Under the pieces are notes generated by a model, which worked only from the letters and a program-made list of their open reading frames with translations, searched no databases and was not told where the DNA came from. A stretch of 64,000 bases of DNA, taken from NCBI GenBank assembly GCA_034620365.1, contig JAQGEQ010000163.1, positions 62,001 through 126,000 of the forward strand, given 5' to 3'. Source of the stretch: Pegea sp. RAD2-039. Lineage: Eukaryota > Chordata > Thaliacea > Salpida > Salpidae. Both the position numbers and the translations under genes were made by a program. Position 1 is the stretch's first letter, and the number at the start of each line of letters is the position of its first letter. This document shows, piece by piece, positions 22,132 through 35,993 of the stretch.

Positions 22132-24501
22132 TATTAAAAGTTTATAAAAAATAAAACTGAAATCAAAAAAATAAAACTAAAGTAAATAAGATCAACCAAC
22201 AACCATACAAAGTTACAAATAAACCTTGAAAAAATTAGATACAAATATAAAATAATTAATCAAATCACAAACTACAGAAAATTTCGAAAGATAGGATGAT
22301 CAAGCGATGAAGTTGAAAAGTTAAAAATAACCTACACCACAATAACAACCACGTTGCAATCAACCAGTTAAATTTAAAGCTTTTTGACTTTCATCTTTTG
22401 ATATTCAACATTAAATTAGCTTAATATCACTAAAATTTTATGCATCAGCGAATAAAAATAAAAACGACATTTTTGGTCAAAACAAATAGTCTTACGAAGT
22501 CATGTCTATAAAACTTACTTAAATTGTTTTATTTTAGACCAAATCAAGAAAAAGTAAATTTAATTCAAAGATGTGATTATTATTACTTGCATACAAGCAT
22601 TGAACTCAAATATAGATAAAACTTTATTAAAATAAACATTAATTAACAGTCTAAAAACTTAAATAACTACTTTTAAGTTTATTAAGTAAAGCTGGTCGCT
22701 AATTTACTTACAATTAGTATTAGACAAATTACCAATACGCTATTTAGATAGAACTGTTGTTAAAGCGTTTTGACTTCATTGGTTTAAAAGTAGTTCACCA
22801 AAATTTAATAGAAAAGATTCAACTTGTTAAGAATTAAGATTTCAACTTGTTAGAATTAAAGAAATTTAAAGAATTAAATTAAGGTTTCAACTTGCTTGGG
22901 GTTTTGGGTTAAATAGCTGCTCTTAAAGCAGAACTAAGATCACTAAAGAATGAATTCACTTTTTAAGGTACAGAAACCTCAATAGAACTAGTGGAGGGTC
23001 ATCAACTCAATTTGTTGAAGTTGTTCGTACTTAAAGCTACTTAACTAGACTTCTCTTGTTTGGTGGGTTTACTATCCCTGGCTCAAAATATAGAACTTTA
23101 TCGAAACCGAGCATCCAGAAGACGCGGTCCAGAGGAAGCGGTCCAGAGGAAGCAGTCCAGAGGAAACAATTCAGAGGACGCGGTCCCGAGGACGCGGTCC
23201 AGACTTGGACTCACACTCCAAGGCAAACCCTGAAGCCAAAGACAATTCCAGGAAGAACTTTTGGTCGCTTCATTACTAAATGGTGAAACTTTTAAAGTTC
23301 TGATATTTCTGGTATTTAGTAATCTTTGGGGCGTACCTGGGGTACATCACGATACAATTCAATCAAATCTACTAAATCGATGTCCCTGTTTCCAAAGATC
23401 TTTAGAATTTCTTTTTATCAATTTATAGGAACTTCATCAAACTATAAAAACTTTTTCTTGGGTTTTGTCAAAAGAAAATATGAAGCAGTCCAAAGACTTC
23501 TATCAAGGTAGAAGATGATGATGACAGCCGCGTTGACTTCTTTCAAAGCGATCTGTAGCTATTATAGAAGAACTAGAAGTTATTTGATCGCATCAAGTAT
23601 CTTTCCTGAGAATAACTAATTGTGTTTATATAAAAAAGCCCTGAAGGCATTTTAATCGCTAGATGGCGTAAGTGAGTATTAAAAATGTTAAAATATTTTC
23701 AGAAAAAGGCAAACTTTAAAAAGACACATTAAGGAAACAGCATTAAAAAAATAAAAACATTTTCGAGCTAGATGCAGACTCTAAAAAGATAAATTACGTT
23801 CTAATTATTTTAATAAATGTGAGTTTCAGCTTATAAGTTAATTATATCAAAAATATTAGTTTATTTTTAAACGCCATTAAATAATACGAGTATTTATGAA
23901 ATGATATTTTATGAGTTCAAATTAGATTTATGTTTTAATGAGAAAAATTTCTTAAGACATAAAAATTGTTTGAAAAAAGTATATTATAGGAATCGTAGTT
24001 ATTCGAGTTAAACTCACCAAGAATATTAAAAAAAAAGAATTTTAATTATAATAATGAGTTACAACTGTTTTATTTGTTCAGTTCTAACAATTAGGTGATG
24101 AAATATATAAAATGAAACGAAATTAGAAGATAACTTTTCGTTAAAAGTGATAATTTATAATATTATAAATCTTTTTTCAATTATTTATTTATTTCTAAAT
24201 ACTTACCTGACACCATGAAGCAAAAACTTTTGTTGAATGTCAAAATAGATCTGTTGTTAAAATTAAGAAATTAATTGTTAGAAAGTTTTTATATCAAAAC
24301 AGTTGCAAGTAATCTGTTTAAAGAATATATTGATGAATTGTATTTACAACGAACAGTTTTAAATATATTTTCATCTAAAAGACGTACTTGTAGCTTACAA
24401 AGGTGATAGTAATATATTCAAAAGACTGTTAAACTATGAAAATAGTCTTATTCAGATTTTTGAAGAAACTGTTGCTTAGTGTCTTCTGTATCTAACAAAC
24501 G
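22132..24501. other. Intergenic between AASS and the NACHT-WD gene
   Basis: These two genes diverge, so both promoters lie here. An acceptor-like TTTCAG sits 25 nt before the AASS ATG, and GCTTAG sits 22 nt before the NACHT-WD ATG. Part of the region, 22900-23640, is less AT-rich than its surroundings and holds the 14-bp satellite; it may be an insertion. An open frame at about 23090-23286 is made largely of the satellite and resembles no known protein. 23650-24480 is AT-rich with nothing seen. Confidence 0.45.
23117..23200. repeat. GC-rich 14-bp tandem repeat
   Basis: Six tandem units of 14 bp, consensus AGAGGACGCGGTCC. The core GGACGCGGTCC is a short hairpin (GGAC, loop GCG, GTCC). Units differ by substitutions only. 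The unit length is not a multiple of three, so it is unlikely to be under coding constraint. Its base composition contrasts sharply with the window. Confidence 0.9.
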
Positions 24502-27500
24502 ATGAGCTTACCAGCTTTACCAGAACTATTTGAAGAAAAGTATCTTTCATCTAGAGAAGTTTCTCAAATAGGTCCTTCTAGAATACAAAATGGTATTTGG
24601 ATTACACTTCGACCAAAAGAAACGTCAAACAGAAAAATAGAAGAAAAACTTTCGTTGCCGATTATTCAAAACTCGAGAAGCAATTCATATAACAAAGTTC
24701 GACTTTTTTATTTATAAAATGTTAAGAATTTAACTGAGTTGTTTATTAAGTACTGTGTGTAAAAGTTTGTTGCAAATATTATTTAATGTTGGTGTTTCAA
24801 TTACTTGTTATAACTGAACAAATACTAAAAGTAATTCTCTTGACATTGTAGCTTCGTTTTACGATATTTTTAATATTTTTTATTATAGCTCCATAACGAT
24901 TTTATTATCGACTCAAATATTATCAAACATTTAAGAAATAAAAGGTTTCAAAGACGAAAAACTCATCGACGATATGTTATTACAAGTAAGAAAAATGTGA
25001 AAATGTTAGATATCAAATTAATTTTAAAAATTAGTGTTGAAAAACGATGATATTAAAAATATAAAATAAGAAATAAACAAAACATTTTGCAAAATAAAAG
25101 TTTGAAAAATGTTGCTTAATAACATTAACCAGCTAAATCAGTAAAAGTAAAACAAAACAAACATTTTTATTTGACCACATCAAGAAAACTTCAGATTTTA
25201 TTCATATTTTCAAAACCTTTTTTCTTGTTGGTTTTCAAAATGAAAATAGTTGGTAGAAAAAAAAAGAAAATTAGTTCAATGATTTTACGACAAAAGGCTT
25301 AAAAGCACTTCAGTTTGTTTACTACTAATAATAATTAGACTTTGGTAGACGTCGTAAATAAAACAAATATTTAATGAGAAAGTAAAAACCTAAATTCTTG
25401 AACCTTTAGCTAATAATCTTTTATTTTCTTACACTTTACGAACATAACACTTTTACAAACTTCATGCTGTTCAAATAACGAATTAATTTCTTTATTTTTT
25501 CAATGATCTAAAAACGAATAAAAACGTTGATTGATTAGATCTTACAAAAAATCAATAAAAAAAACTTCTAATTACTTTTAATAAAAACTTTCGTAGAACT
25601 CGAAGTTAATTAAATTCCTTTTGTAAACTTTTGACAAAGTAGTTTTTGTTTGAAAATTTCATTTTATTAATTCTACTTTTCAGATTCAATTTTAAACAAA
25701 ACATTTTTGAAAAATTTATCTTTCAATGAACAGTTTGATTATTCAAGATCTTATGATCAAAGCTGGAAGTTGTACAAAAATAAAAGTGAATTTGAAGATG
25801 AAGAAAAGATTGTGGTGAGATTTTAATCATAAGATGATCTGTACCCTTCAAAATAAAAACACAAAACTCGCCGCTTATGATGTTGATAAATTCGGGGTTT
25901 TTCAGAATCAATATCAAAATATTGATGGAAGACATCTTTCAGTTCATCCGGAAAGAACATCTTTTGAAGAAGGATATTTTTGTGACCCTCTTTCTACAGC
26001 ATCAGCTGCGAACAGCAATTTTAACGATCAAAAGGAAGTAAGATGCAAAGTTTAAAGTTTCTTCAAATAAAAAAATAAACGCTAGCGCTAGCGTTAATTC
26101 AAATAGTTGTAAGAAGACAGAAGTTTCTTTCTATTAACAATAAATTTTTGTGAATTATCAAAGATTCCAAATCAGTCGAAAGAAGAAGCAAAAAAAAGCA
26201 ATTATTTAAATTCGAGGAATCCTTCTATTGTAGTTAGTGGTGAGACTGGTTACAAGGACTTCCTAGAAATAGATGAAATCTCAAATAATTCTTTTGATGA
26301 AGAAGTTGATGAAAAAACTTTCTTCAAAGAAAACAGTTTTCTGTGGAAACTTTCTGGATTACAAGACGGGTAAATCAGTTTACAAAAATATCTGAAAGTT
26401 TTTTGAAGAAAATTCTGTTATTCAGGTCTCGTTTTCCTAAAAAAGAAAGAGATGGTTCAGCCACAACAGTCTATTTTATGGGAGGAAAAGATGAGGATAA
26501 GGAAAAAGTCGACTCAACAAAAGAAAGAAAAGAAATCATTGAAAGTCTTGAGCAAATGTTTAATTTGCAAGAACAAGGTAAAAAAATTAAACAAGTAAAC
26601 ATAAAATTCTTACAGAAAAATGATTGAAAGTTCGAGTATTGGTAACCGATCAATAAAGTTTATTTTGATGTTTTTATTAAAACAGTTGATACAATGTTGT
26701 ATTTATGAAAGTAACTGAAAATATCGTTTAGTTTTTATCGTCTATGATGTATAGAGTTAAACTTAAACTTCTAAAACTTCAGCATATGATAAAATATCAA
26801 CAAAATATTAAACTTTTTTAATTGTATGACTGATAATTATTTTTTGTCGATGTAAGCTTAGTTAAAAGTTCCAAATCACAAAACTACCAAATTTTCAACA
26901 TAACTTGCCTCTTAATTTGATTTTGGTCAGCTAAATAGAAGAACGTTTAAATTATTGCTGAAATTTCAACAAAAATCTGATTTTTTAAGAAATCTGTCTT
27001 CAGTTAAATATTTATTCCTTATTATTATTAAAAGCTTATTGAGTCGAAGACTCCCACCTCAAAGTTCTTTTCTAATTTTGTTTCTAGATGTCTCGATACA
27101 TGAAGCTCTGTTTACAAACCATTCTCTAAAAAGTTTTGAAGAAACTTCAATAAAATATGAATCTACAAATCAGGAGAAGTTACTTCAGAAAAATCTGCGA
27201 GAATCTCAACTAGAAGATCAACCATCAGCAAAACTGAGACCTTCAACACCAGAAGTCGTTTCAAAAGTAGTAAAGATAAAATATAGATCAAAATCGAATT
27301 ACAAAAGACCTCAAATATCCAAGTTAGTGAAAAATAATAAATCTTTATCACAACTTAATTCTTATCTGTTATCAAGACCTCTATCTGCAAATAGAAGGAG
27401 AAAAATTTGCCAAATATTTGAAACCCAAAAAGACATCAATATTTCATTAAATTCGATTTATTTGGGCGATTTGACTGTAACTGCCCCATTAGTCAAACGA

Positions 27501-30500
27501 GAAGTAAGTATTGAAGGAATTACAGAAACAGTTTGCCAACAAAATGTTGTTGATAAGGTTTATATTTATCTTTCTTCAAGTGGAGATGATACAAGTAAAG
27601 AACGTGAATCAATTCGTGAAAATCTTGTTCCTTTGTTAAAACAGTTTTGTAAAAGTTGTGGGTTCGACTTTAAAATGATTGATTTAAAACCAACAAACAA
27701 TGAAACTGGTCTGAAGTTTACACCTGTATCATCACACCTACGTCATCAGTTAATACGTGAAGCTTTCAACAAAAGCATCGGAGTTTCATATCTGGTACTT
27801 TCCCGATTTTGAAAATTGAATTATAAAAACTTAAAAATTCAATTCACAGTCATTTAGTGGAAGCGACGAAGATAAAGATGTGATCTTTCTTCCAGATCTA
27901 ATCTCAGATGAGATTTATTTCTCTATTTCCGATTATCTGAGCAAAGAAATTTCTAAGAATGAATTTTGTCTTTCACATTATATTGATAAAGGTATCTTCA
28001 GTTACAAAGCTAAAAATGTTGAACAATTAAATTAAAGAATCTTTTGATTTAGAAGATGGGAAAGTTCTTAGTGATTTTGCAAAATCGAAAATAAAATTGC
28101 TTGAATCAAATATAAGCAAATTCTTAAATTTCAAAAAGATTTTTGTGTCTAGCTACATTTTAAATTCAAATTCAAATTGTTGCTATTATCAATTAAATGA
28201 AGACAAGTAAGATGATGAATAACTCACTAACTACTAATTAGTGTTGCTATCAAAACTATTTGATAAAAATTTGATGATTGCATCATAAGCTGACTGACAA
28301 AGATCGATGACTTTTTAGATATAATTTAGATAAAGCTCTCTACAAAAGTAGTTCCAACTCAACTGATAGACAAATTCTTATAAACATAATGATGCAATTT
28401 ATTACTTCACAAAATACTGAGAATATGTCCTCATCTTTTGATTGTTGGTTACAGAAGTTATGTAAATCACGTGAGTAGCAAAATATATTTCGAAATTATT
28501 TAAAAGTTTCTAAACTTTTCCTTTTGATATTGAAAGCACGGATTGATGAGTTAGACTTTATTCTCAATTCCTGTTTTGCTGGTTTGAAAAAAGCCAAATC
28601 TTCGTGTTTATGGATGATAAGAAAAACCAGATTAGAACAAAGAAGAGTAATTGAAAACAGCTTTCTTAGCTCAACTGCGAGAAAGTTGAAAGAACTTCAA
28701 GGACATTTTGTAAATGATATCATTAATAAGGTGAAACTAAAACCTTTTTCAAAGTCTTTATTTTTCATTTATTGATATTCTTTGGTTTCAACAACAGTTT
28801 TTTGTTGACATTTGTTTATCAAATCAATTGTTTTGCTACAAAAGACAAAATCTTGTTTTCTGATTACCTTTTATCATTCACAGTTTGTTAATTAGTTTCG
28901 TGAATTTTTAGGTCGGATATTCCAATCTTCGTCGCTATGAAGTCTCTTACTCAGTTGTCAAGGAAGCTTATACAAAATCTCAACGAAAAGTTGAATCTTC
29001 CAAGTTATGGAGACATTATTTAAATAGAATTCGAAATGATCTTTATTTTTCATGTGTGTCCAAAATTGAGAAAGAGTTCGTTGAAAGTAACTTTCAGGTT
29101 TTTAACTTCATTCGAAATAAATGAAAATATCGTACTTGAATCTAATTGTTTGTAGAATCGCAATTTGTACTTAGAAGAAGTTGCTTTTCACGCGAAAGTT
29201 TGTCAAGATTATTCACGTCGTTGTATTGGAAGAAGACCTATCTTAACATCAATCAAAAAGTATCTTTGGGATTCTACAAATAGGTTAGAAAGTCAAAAAA
29301 GTGATTTCTGTTTGAATCAATTACTTTTAGGAATCCGTTAATCCTCCATGGGCCGGCTGCATCAGGAAAAACTTCAGTTTTAAGCAAAGCTGCATCAATG
29401 ATAAGACTCTGGTCGAAAAATGAATCTTCAGAACCTTCTCGTGATGTAGTTTTCAGGTTGTAGTTGTCAATTGACTTGAATTACTAACTGAAGATGAAAC
29501 GTTCAGAAGTTGTAAGCTGAGTAACAATTCAGTTTGTCTCCGCAAGCTGCTAGTGAGTCTGTGTATCCAAATACAAGTGATTTCTCAACAAAAAACCAAC
29601 ATTTCAACCAAACACCAGTTTCTGAGTCCTAATGAAATACATTTGATTGAAAATCAAACTTTATTGAATGTCTCTGAAAACTTTAAACATCTTCTGTCTT
29701 TGATTCAATCTTCTTTAATTATCATCATTGATGGAATTGATTGTTCTTCAACTCTCGAAGATTATCCTTGGAAATGGCTTCCTCATATTCTACCTCCAAA
29801 TATCAAAATAATTATTTCTATATCAGACTCATCATGTATAGATCATGAAAATCACTCCTATCTTTCACAATTTTCTGCTATCAAAGATTATTTGGGTAGA
29901 AACTCAAATTTCATTCCTCTTCCTCCGTTAGCTGAAGATTCTTCTTTTGTTTCTAATCACATTCCTTCAAATCTTATTTTTCTTCATTCTGTGATAGATG
30001 AGGAACTCGCTGTGACAGGAAGACAGTTAACAATTATGCAAATGAGGCTCATTATTGAGACTTGTAGTTACTTGAAAAGTCCTTTTGAAGTTCTGCTGTG
30101 TGTCTACATATCAAAAGATTGGTCTTCAGATCAATCTTATTCAAGTTGTACAAAATACTTGACACATTTCGGAGAAGACGTAAACAAATCCATCAACTGC
30201 TTTTTTGAATATATGGAAGACAAGTTTGGTTTTTGTATTATGGCTTCGACTTGTCGGTTACTAGTGGCAACTCATACATCTGGATTAACTTGCAATGAAC
30301 TTCAAGTTCTTGTTTCTTATGAAGAACAAATGAAAGGGTTCATGAAGCTGATTACAAGTCAGTTTTTCGAGTTTAATTGATGTCAGTGTTTAAACTAACC
30401 GTCGATATTAATAAAATCTTAGATTAAAAATTGAATTTAAATGATTAAGATTAAAAAATAAACTTTGAAAATATCTCCCTGAATAAACCACTAAAATTTA

Positions 30501-33500
30501 ATGGCTTTTTGTTAAGTGACTTAAGTTCTATTAGAGTACAAAATGACACTTTTACAAAAAGTGTTTGTCTATTTTGTTGTTTTTTCAATAAGTAGAAGTA
30601 TTAACTGAACAAGAAGTACTTTAAAAGTACTCAATAAACTGCTTTTAATACCTCAACCCACTTTGAAATTTTACTTATGCTTGTATACATTAACAAATAT
30701 TTACTATTGAAGCAATAAAGTGAATTTTCTTTTTAATATTTCATTTGGTGTCAATTGTGGCTTAGAAAATATCTCAAATTAATTGAAGTGTTTAATAGAT
30801 TTGAGCAAAAATTCACAACAAGTCCCTGATTATGTCTGGATTCCGTTTTGGAAAGAACTCAAAGCAACTTTACTTGTAGAATGTCTCAGCTACAATTTAC
30901 TAGAATACAAATGGAAACACCAATTTATTCAAATTGCTGCAAAAAAAAGGTTTCCAAACAGAATTTTGTGAAATTTTTACACAAAACTTAAGAAGTATAT
31001 TCGAAGGTATTTCGATTGTGAAGGAATTTTATTGAAAGAATGTAAAATATTATTGGGAAAATATTTCAATAATCAACTTGTTGACGTCAATCAAAGCAAC
31101 AATCAGTTGAAAAAAAAGAAATTTTGTCGAAGAATAATCGATTCTGACAAAGAAAATCAAACTTGTCAACCTTTGATTTGGCAAATCAATAAAGGTAATT
31201 GATTAAAAAACTTATAAATCTTATCAAATATCAATTATCAAAGTTTGTTTTAAAAGATTTTGCTTCTAATGAACGATGGAAAAGTAAAAAAACTTTAAAT
31301 ATCCGTCGACTCACTAAATCCGTTCCATTTGCACTTTTCTATTTCAATGCAGATGAAATGAAAGCAAATATTTTATGTAATTATGAATGGCTACAAGCAA
31401 AGTTATCTGCAACTTCATTTGAGGTGAGCTACTAAAGCATCCATTTGTGTTGATAATGTTGAAGAACAATTTTAAATTACAAAATTATGTTAACCACAAG
31501 TGAAAGTACATTCGAGTTTTTTGCTACAAAAGATAAAAATTAGTTCAATTCAGTTTTGTGAAACTGTTTGAGCAACAAAACCAAGTCAAGAAAAACTTGT
31601 CTGTGAGACAAGTCTTGTACTTAGAAGCTTATCCTGGTGGCGTATGTGCTTCTTTAACATCAAAACGATTTAAAGTTACCAACTATTCTATTATTAAGGA
31701 TCTTATGGAAGATGTCACGTCTGCATGTAATGTGTTTAAAGAAGATAAAGATCTAAAAGTATTGAGTGAAACTTTGTATTTATCTCGAAATATTCTGAGA
31801 AGTGATCCACAACAACTAGCTTCACAAATCTGTGGAAGATTACGCTCCCTTGTAAAGAGAGATCGACCATTAGCAAGACTTGATCCCAGGAACTATCCTT
31901 ACATCAAGTAAATCATCCAACAATTCAAATTTCCGTCTCAATGTTTTCATATTTCAGATCTCTGGTGGTTCAGACACGACATTCACTAACTCCTATCTTC
32001 ATTCCTTCAAGCACTTGTCTTTACGAGCCTGGTGACGTCATGTATGACGTCATTAATGGTCATAAAGGTGGAATTTTATCAATGAGCTTAACAAGTGATG
32101 GTGATAAGCTTATTACAACATCAAAAGATGGATCACTGAAAGTAAAGAAATCAGTTTGTAGCCACTATTACTGTCATCTGTTTGTTTGTTTGGTTTTCTG
32201 TTAAACTTGAAACATTTAAAACAACTAATTTGAGTTTTAAGAACTTTAAAATATTTTTTATTTTCGTTTAGTTTTGGCAACTTGCTAATTTTAAAGTGAC
32301 TAAAACAGTTCGTGGTGTTGGTGAAAATATTATCAAGTCTGTGGTTTGCATGAATAGTAAATATGCTTTATTAATGAGTGAAACAAACGAAGTGAGTTTG
32401 TAAACATTTGAAAATCTTTTCATTGATATTTTGTTTGTATTAGATAAGTGTCTGGTGCATTAGATCATCTAAACGTCTTCTGCTTATAAAAGAAGAATCA
32501 AATGATCATGTACTTATCACTACTGCAGGAGATAGTTTGAACTTACTGATAGTATTATGTTCAAATACAAAGACTATAAAAGTTTGGTGTTTGAACAAGT
32601 AATAGCTTCAAATATTTGCTAAGTATTTTTAATGTTTGTGGTTTGTTTTTTCTTGGATTAAAATACTTTAAGAACCTTTATAAATCTGTTTTTGAACAAA
32701 TTAAAGTTTTCTAATAAAACAGAAATTGCTTTCAAACTGAATTTAAGTAGCAACTTTAAGTTGATATGAAAGTTAAATAGTCAAATGTTGCTTCATCAAA
32801 AAAATGTTCCTTTTATTCGAAATTCATCTAAAATTATGTGACTTTATGTTTTAGATATATTTTATTATTAAAAGTAAACAGTTGGATTTATTTACAAATA
32901 TCAAAATATTTTTGTTTTTATTTTTATAGATTGGAACTATTAAAACAACATTCCTTACAACTTGAATCGTCTATCAAAGACGGTTTTGTTGTTGGGAGAA
33001 ATTCTAACATAAACAGATTTCTATTTTCATTCAAAAACACAAATACAGCATATATATACGATACGCAATACATGAAAATAGTTCACACCTTAGAAGTAAC
33101 AACGTCTAATTTACAATCATTTGTTCAAATAACAAGTTTTCTTTATTTCTTACACAGATAAAACCGCTGTCATCACGTGTACTTTACGTCGAGACCTCTC
33201 TTGAAAACTATGTAGTTGCATGTGCGCGAAAACACATGCGGTCACATGATATCATATTTTTTGAGCTTTTTGATACAATTAGTCACAAACGAATCCGAAC
33301 AATTCAAGCATGTTCAGGGGATGAAGTAAAATTTTGAGTTTTGTTGACAGAAGTTTGTGTTGAAGATCAACAAATTCAGAAATATTTCATCAAATTGATA
33401 AATTGAATCCATAATCTCACTTCAGTTTGATTAACTTGTCTATTTTTCAAATCAGATTTCTAATGTTCTAATCAACCGACTAGGAACTCATATCATCAGT

Positions 33501-35993
33501 TTCTGTAGTACTGTCACTGGACGAGATATTGGTGTTTGGAATATGGAAAATGGGAACCATAAACATATACCATGTGCAAATGTTGAACCATCTTGTGGTC
33601 AGAACTTTCTCATTATTTAATTGTTGATATAAAAGTGGTGTTTGTTCAGGTGCTTGTTCTGACCTTCGTTATTGCTTGATAGCGAGTAAGCAGTCGACTT
33701 CATTGAATGTTTGTAAGTTAGCTGCTCGAATAATGAACGGAGAAATAAGTAGGACTCGAGTGAAGAAGATTATTGAAGGCATAAGTCACTTCTACCCTTT
33801 ACAAAAGAACAGCAGGTTTACTTCTTGAAGCTTTTTGTCACTTACTAGCGACTTTTGATGTCAAACAGAAATTAAATACTTCAACTTAATATGATAAGAT
33901 GGTGAAACTAAACATTCATTTTGTTTATAAACTGTCTAATAGATACGTGGTTGCACGTGACAACGAAGACGGACCAATCACAGTTTGGAATATTCAGGGA
34001 GGGAGGTGTAAAGGAGAATCTGTTAGCATTGAAAGAGGACTTTTAGAAAAAAATGATATTGTTGTTGTAAAAGGAGAATTTGTTTATATTTTATCAGATC
34101 GAGCTTTAGCAAGAAGTCACACAGATGATTATTTACAAGTAAGATAAAAACTTGTTGAAAACAGACCAGTAATTTGAGGAACTTGTAGGTATTCACAACA
34201 ATTTACACATACAACCTTCACACCAAAAAATATGTCAACAAACTGAAAAGTGATGTTAGTATTTGTCCAAGACATGAATATCGAGTTTTAGGGAAACGTC
34301 ATCTTCTAGCTGTATCTCAAGATCGCCACAGTTTTATTGAATGGAGTTTGGAAAATGGAAAAGTAAATATTTTAAAGACAAATTGTTATATGCGGTTGAT
34401 AAAAAGTATATATTTGAAAAGCTTTTCAATTATTCAAAGAAATGCTTTTTGTATATTTCATTCAAATAAATCTTAAGTGTGTTTACTTAAAAGTACTTTT
34501 GGGTAGAAACGAAAACCTAACTAAAAAAATCAATTTTTCTTTGTGTCTTTTGCAGATTACTCGGCAAATAAGATTAGATTTTAGCTTTTATGAAAAATCA
34601 AATAAAAAATGCGATGAGAAACCTAGAAGAAATCGAAGTGTAAGAAAGTAAAAGATGGAAAAATAAATTTAAATAAATTTCTATTTGCAGCAAAGGTTTA
34701 AAAAAATTGGATCTAAATATATGGATCGAAAAAACACAAATATCTCAAGTGTTTGTGAAAATCAAGATGAACGTGAAGAAAGTATTAGTGGAGTTATCCC
34801 ATATAATCTAACAAATGAAGACTGCGAAAGAGTTATTGATCAATTTATAATTAGTGAAGATGATTCAACTTTAGTTGCGTCTTTCTTCTTTCATTATTTT
34901 GTTGTTATTGATCTTGTAAAAGGAGAACACACCAAGACACTAACTGATAAAGATTCTTTATTGCTTCTACATCAAGTTAGTTCTTCAACATTTTCGACCA
35001 TTTTCGACAATTTGTTGGTTGCAGGCTAAACTAAGTGAAGATGGTTCATATTTGATTCATTCTAATTACGATAGTACAAACAAAAACGCTTACTTAACTG
35101 TATGGTGCTTACATCAAGGGTTAGTTGTACGAAGACTGAAAAATGAACCTGGTATTTGTGGGTTAGATATTTCAACAAAAGCTGATGATGTTGTGTTTGC
35201 CACGGAAGATTGTTATCTAAAAGTGTGGAAACCATTCATGTGAGTCAAGTAACCAAATCAGTTGGTCAGATTCAATCTCACAAATATATCTTCTAAATCA
35301 TTTTCAAAAGATTAAAGGAATAAAAATTTAAAGAAGTATTTTGTAATTAGACGCGGCTCAGTTAGAAGTATTTCTGGGAACAAAGACTTCATTCAAATGA
35401 AGAAACGACGAAGCTCGAAAAATGTTCGAATATATCTGATTGAATCTTGTAATCGAGCAGTAATTTGTGAAAATGATATTTCATTAGTAGACTTACAAAC
35501 TGAATGTATTATTGCAAGGTTCACGCCGGACACACCGGTAAGTAGATATCTGTTCTTGTATAAGTTCCAACTGATTCGAAGCTATTTTCAATCATAAAAC
35601 GACCTGCTGCTGATTTATTCAATTCAATATTTGTTTGTAAATTAAACTCTTCTTTAAAAATATAAAAATGTATCTTTATATTAGTCTTCATCTTCATCTT
35701 CTTTTAAAACTTCCACTCGTATGTTTATCATCTTACAACTTCAACTTTCTATCAACAAATAGATCTTGTCGTGTATTGTTGCGATGAAAGGGAACCTCAT
35801 CGTTCTTGGAATCAAAGGTTATCAATCCGCAATAACTCTTCGCTTAATGTGTAAAGATCGAAATACATCCTGGTTTTTGAAACAATCAGAAACTCCAGAA
35901 AAATTCGAATCTTTTGAAAAAAATGGAACAAAATTAACAACTAGCTCAGATGAAGAGTTTTCAGAAGAAGAAGAAGAAGATACAATCCAATAA
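24502..35993 (+). CDS. Large NACHT and WD40-repeat protein (NWD-like)
   Basis: At least 33 exons join into about 2,300 aa. Main exons: 24502-24696, 24889-24985, 25684-25814, 25906-26037, 26164-26369, 26426-26577, 27088-27794, 27850-27991, 28038-28206, 28319-28470, 28537-28730, 28912-29097, 29156-29283, 29331-29456, 29507-30357, 30799-30949, 31007-31194, 31257-31423, about 31554-31907, 31958-32141, 32272-32391, 32444-32598, 32930-33095, 33158-33325, 33456-33597, 33650-33815, 33943-34138, 34189-34362, 34556-34639, 34691-34975, 35025-35239, 35351-35537, 35763-35993. The first about 450 residues are unrecognised. Then come a DUF4062-like start (VYIYLSSSGDDTSKERE), a P-loop GPAASGKTS (about residue 870), a Walker B LIIIIDGID, NWD-type helical segments (NYEWLQAKLSATSFE, LRSDPQQLASQI) and at least eight degenerate WD repeats ending in FWQL, VWCI, VWNM, VWNI, EWSL, VWKP. 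The C-terminus is acidic. NWD proteins are STAND ATPases, scaffolds in signalling or protein assembly; substrate unknown. The acceptor near 31554 is unsettled: no AG gives the required phase. The first exons could belong to a separate gene, but phases argue for one. Confidence 0.85.
26078..26095. repeat. 18-bp perfect palindrome
   Basis: AACGCTAGCGCTAGCGTT is an uninterrupted 18-bp palindrome, centred at 26086/26087 within the 126-bp intron 26038-26163 of the NACHT-WD gene. It also contains two overlapping GCTAGC sites. It is GC-rich in an AT-rich intron. Confidence 0.95.

Noticed and set aside
23056..23286. Open frame over the GC-rich satellite (contains RSRGSGPEEAVQRKQ).
   Set aside because: Its content is generated by the 14-bp repeat, which rotates through frames; it has no ATG in a good position and no homology.
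25815..25833. An apparent 19-bp intron in the NACHT-WD gene.
   Set aside because: A normal acceptor (TTTTTCAG at 25898-25905) gives the same phase with a 91-bp intron, far more typical of this genome.
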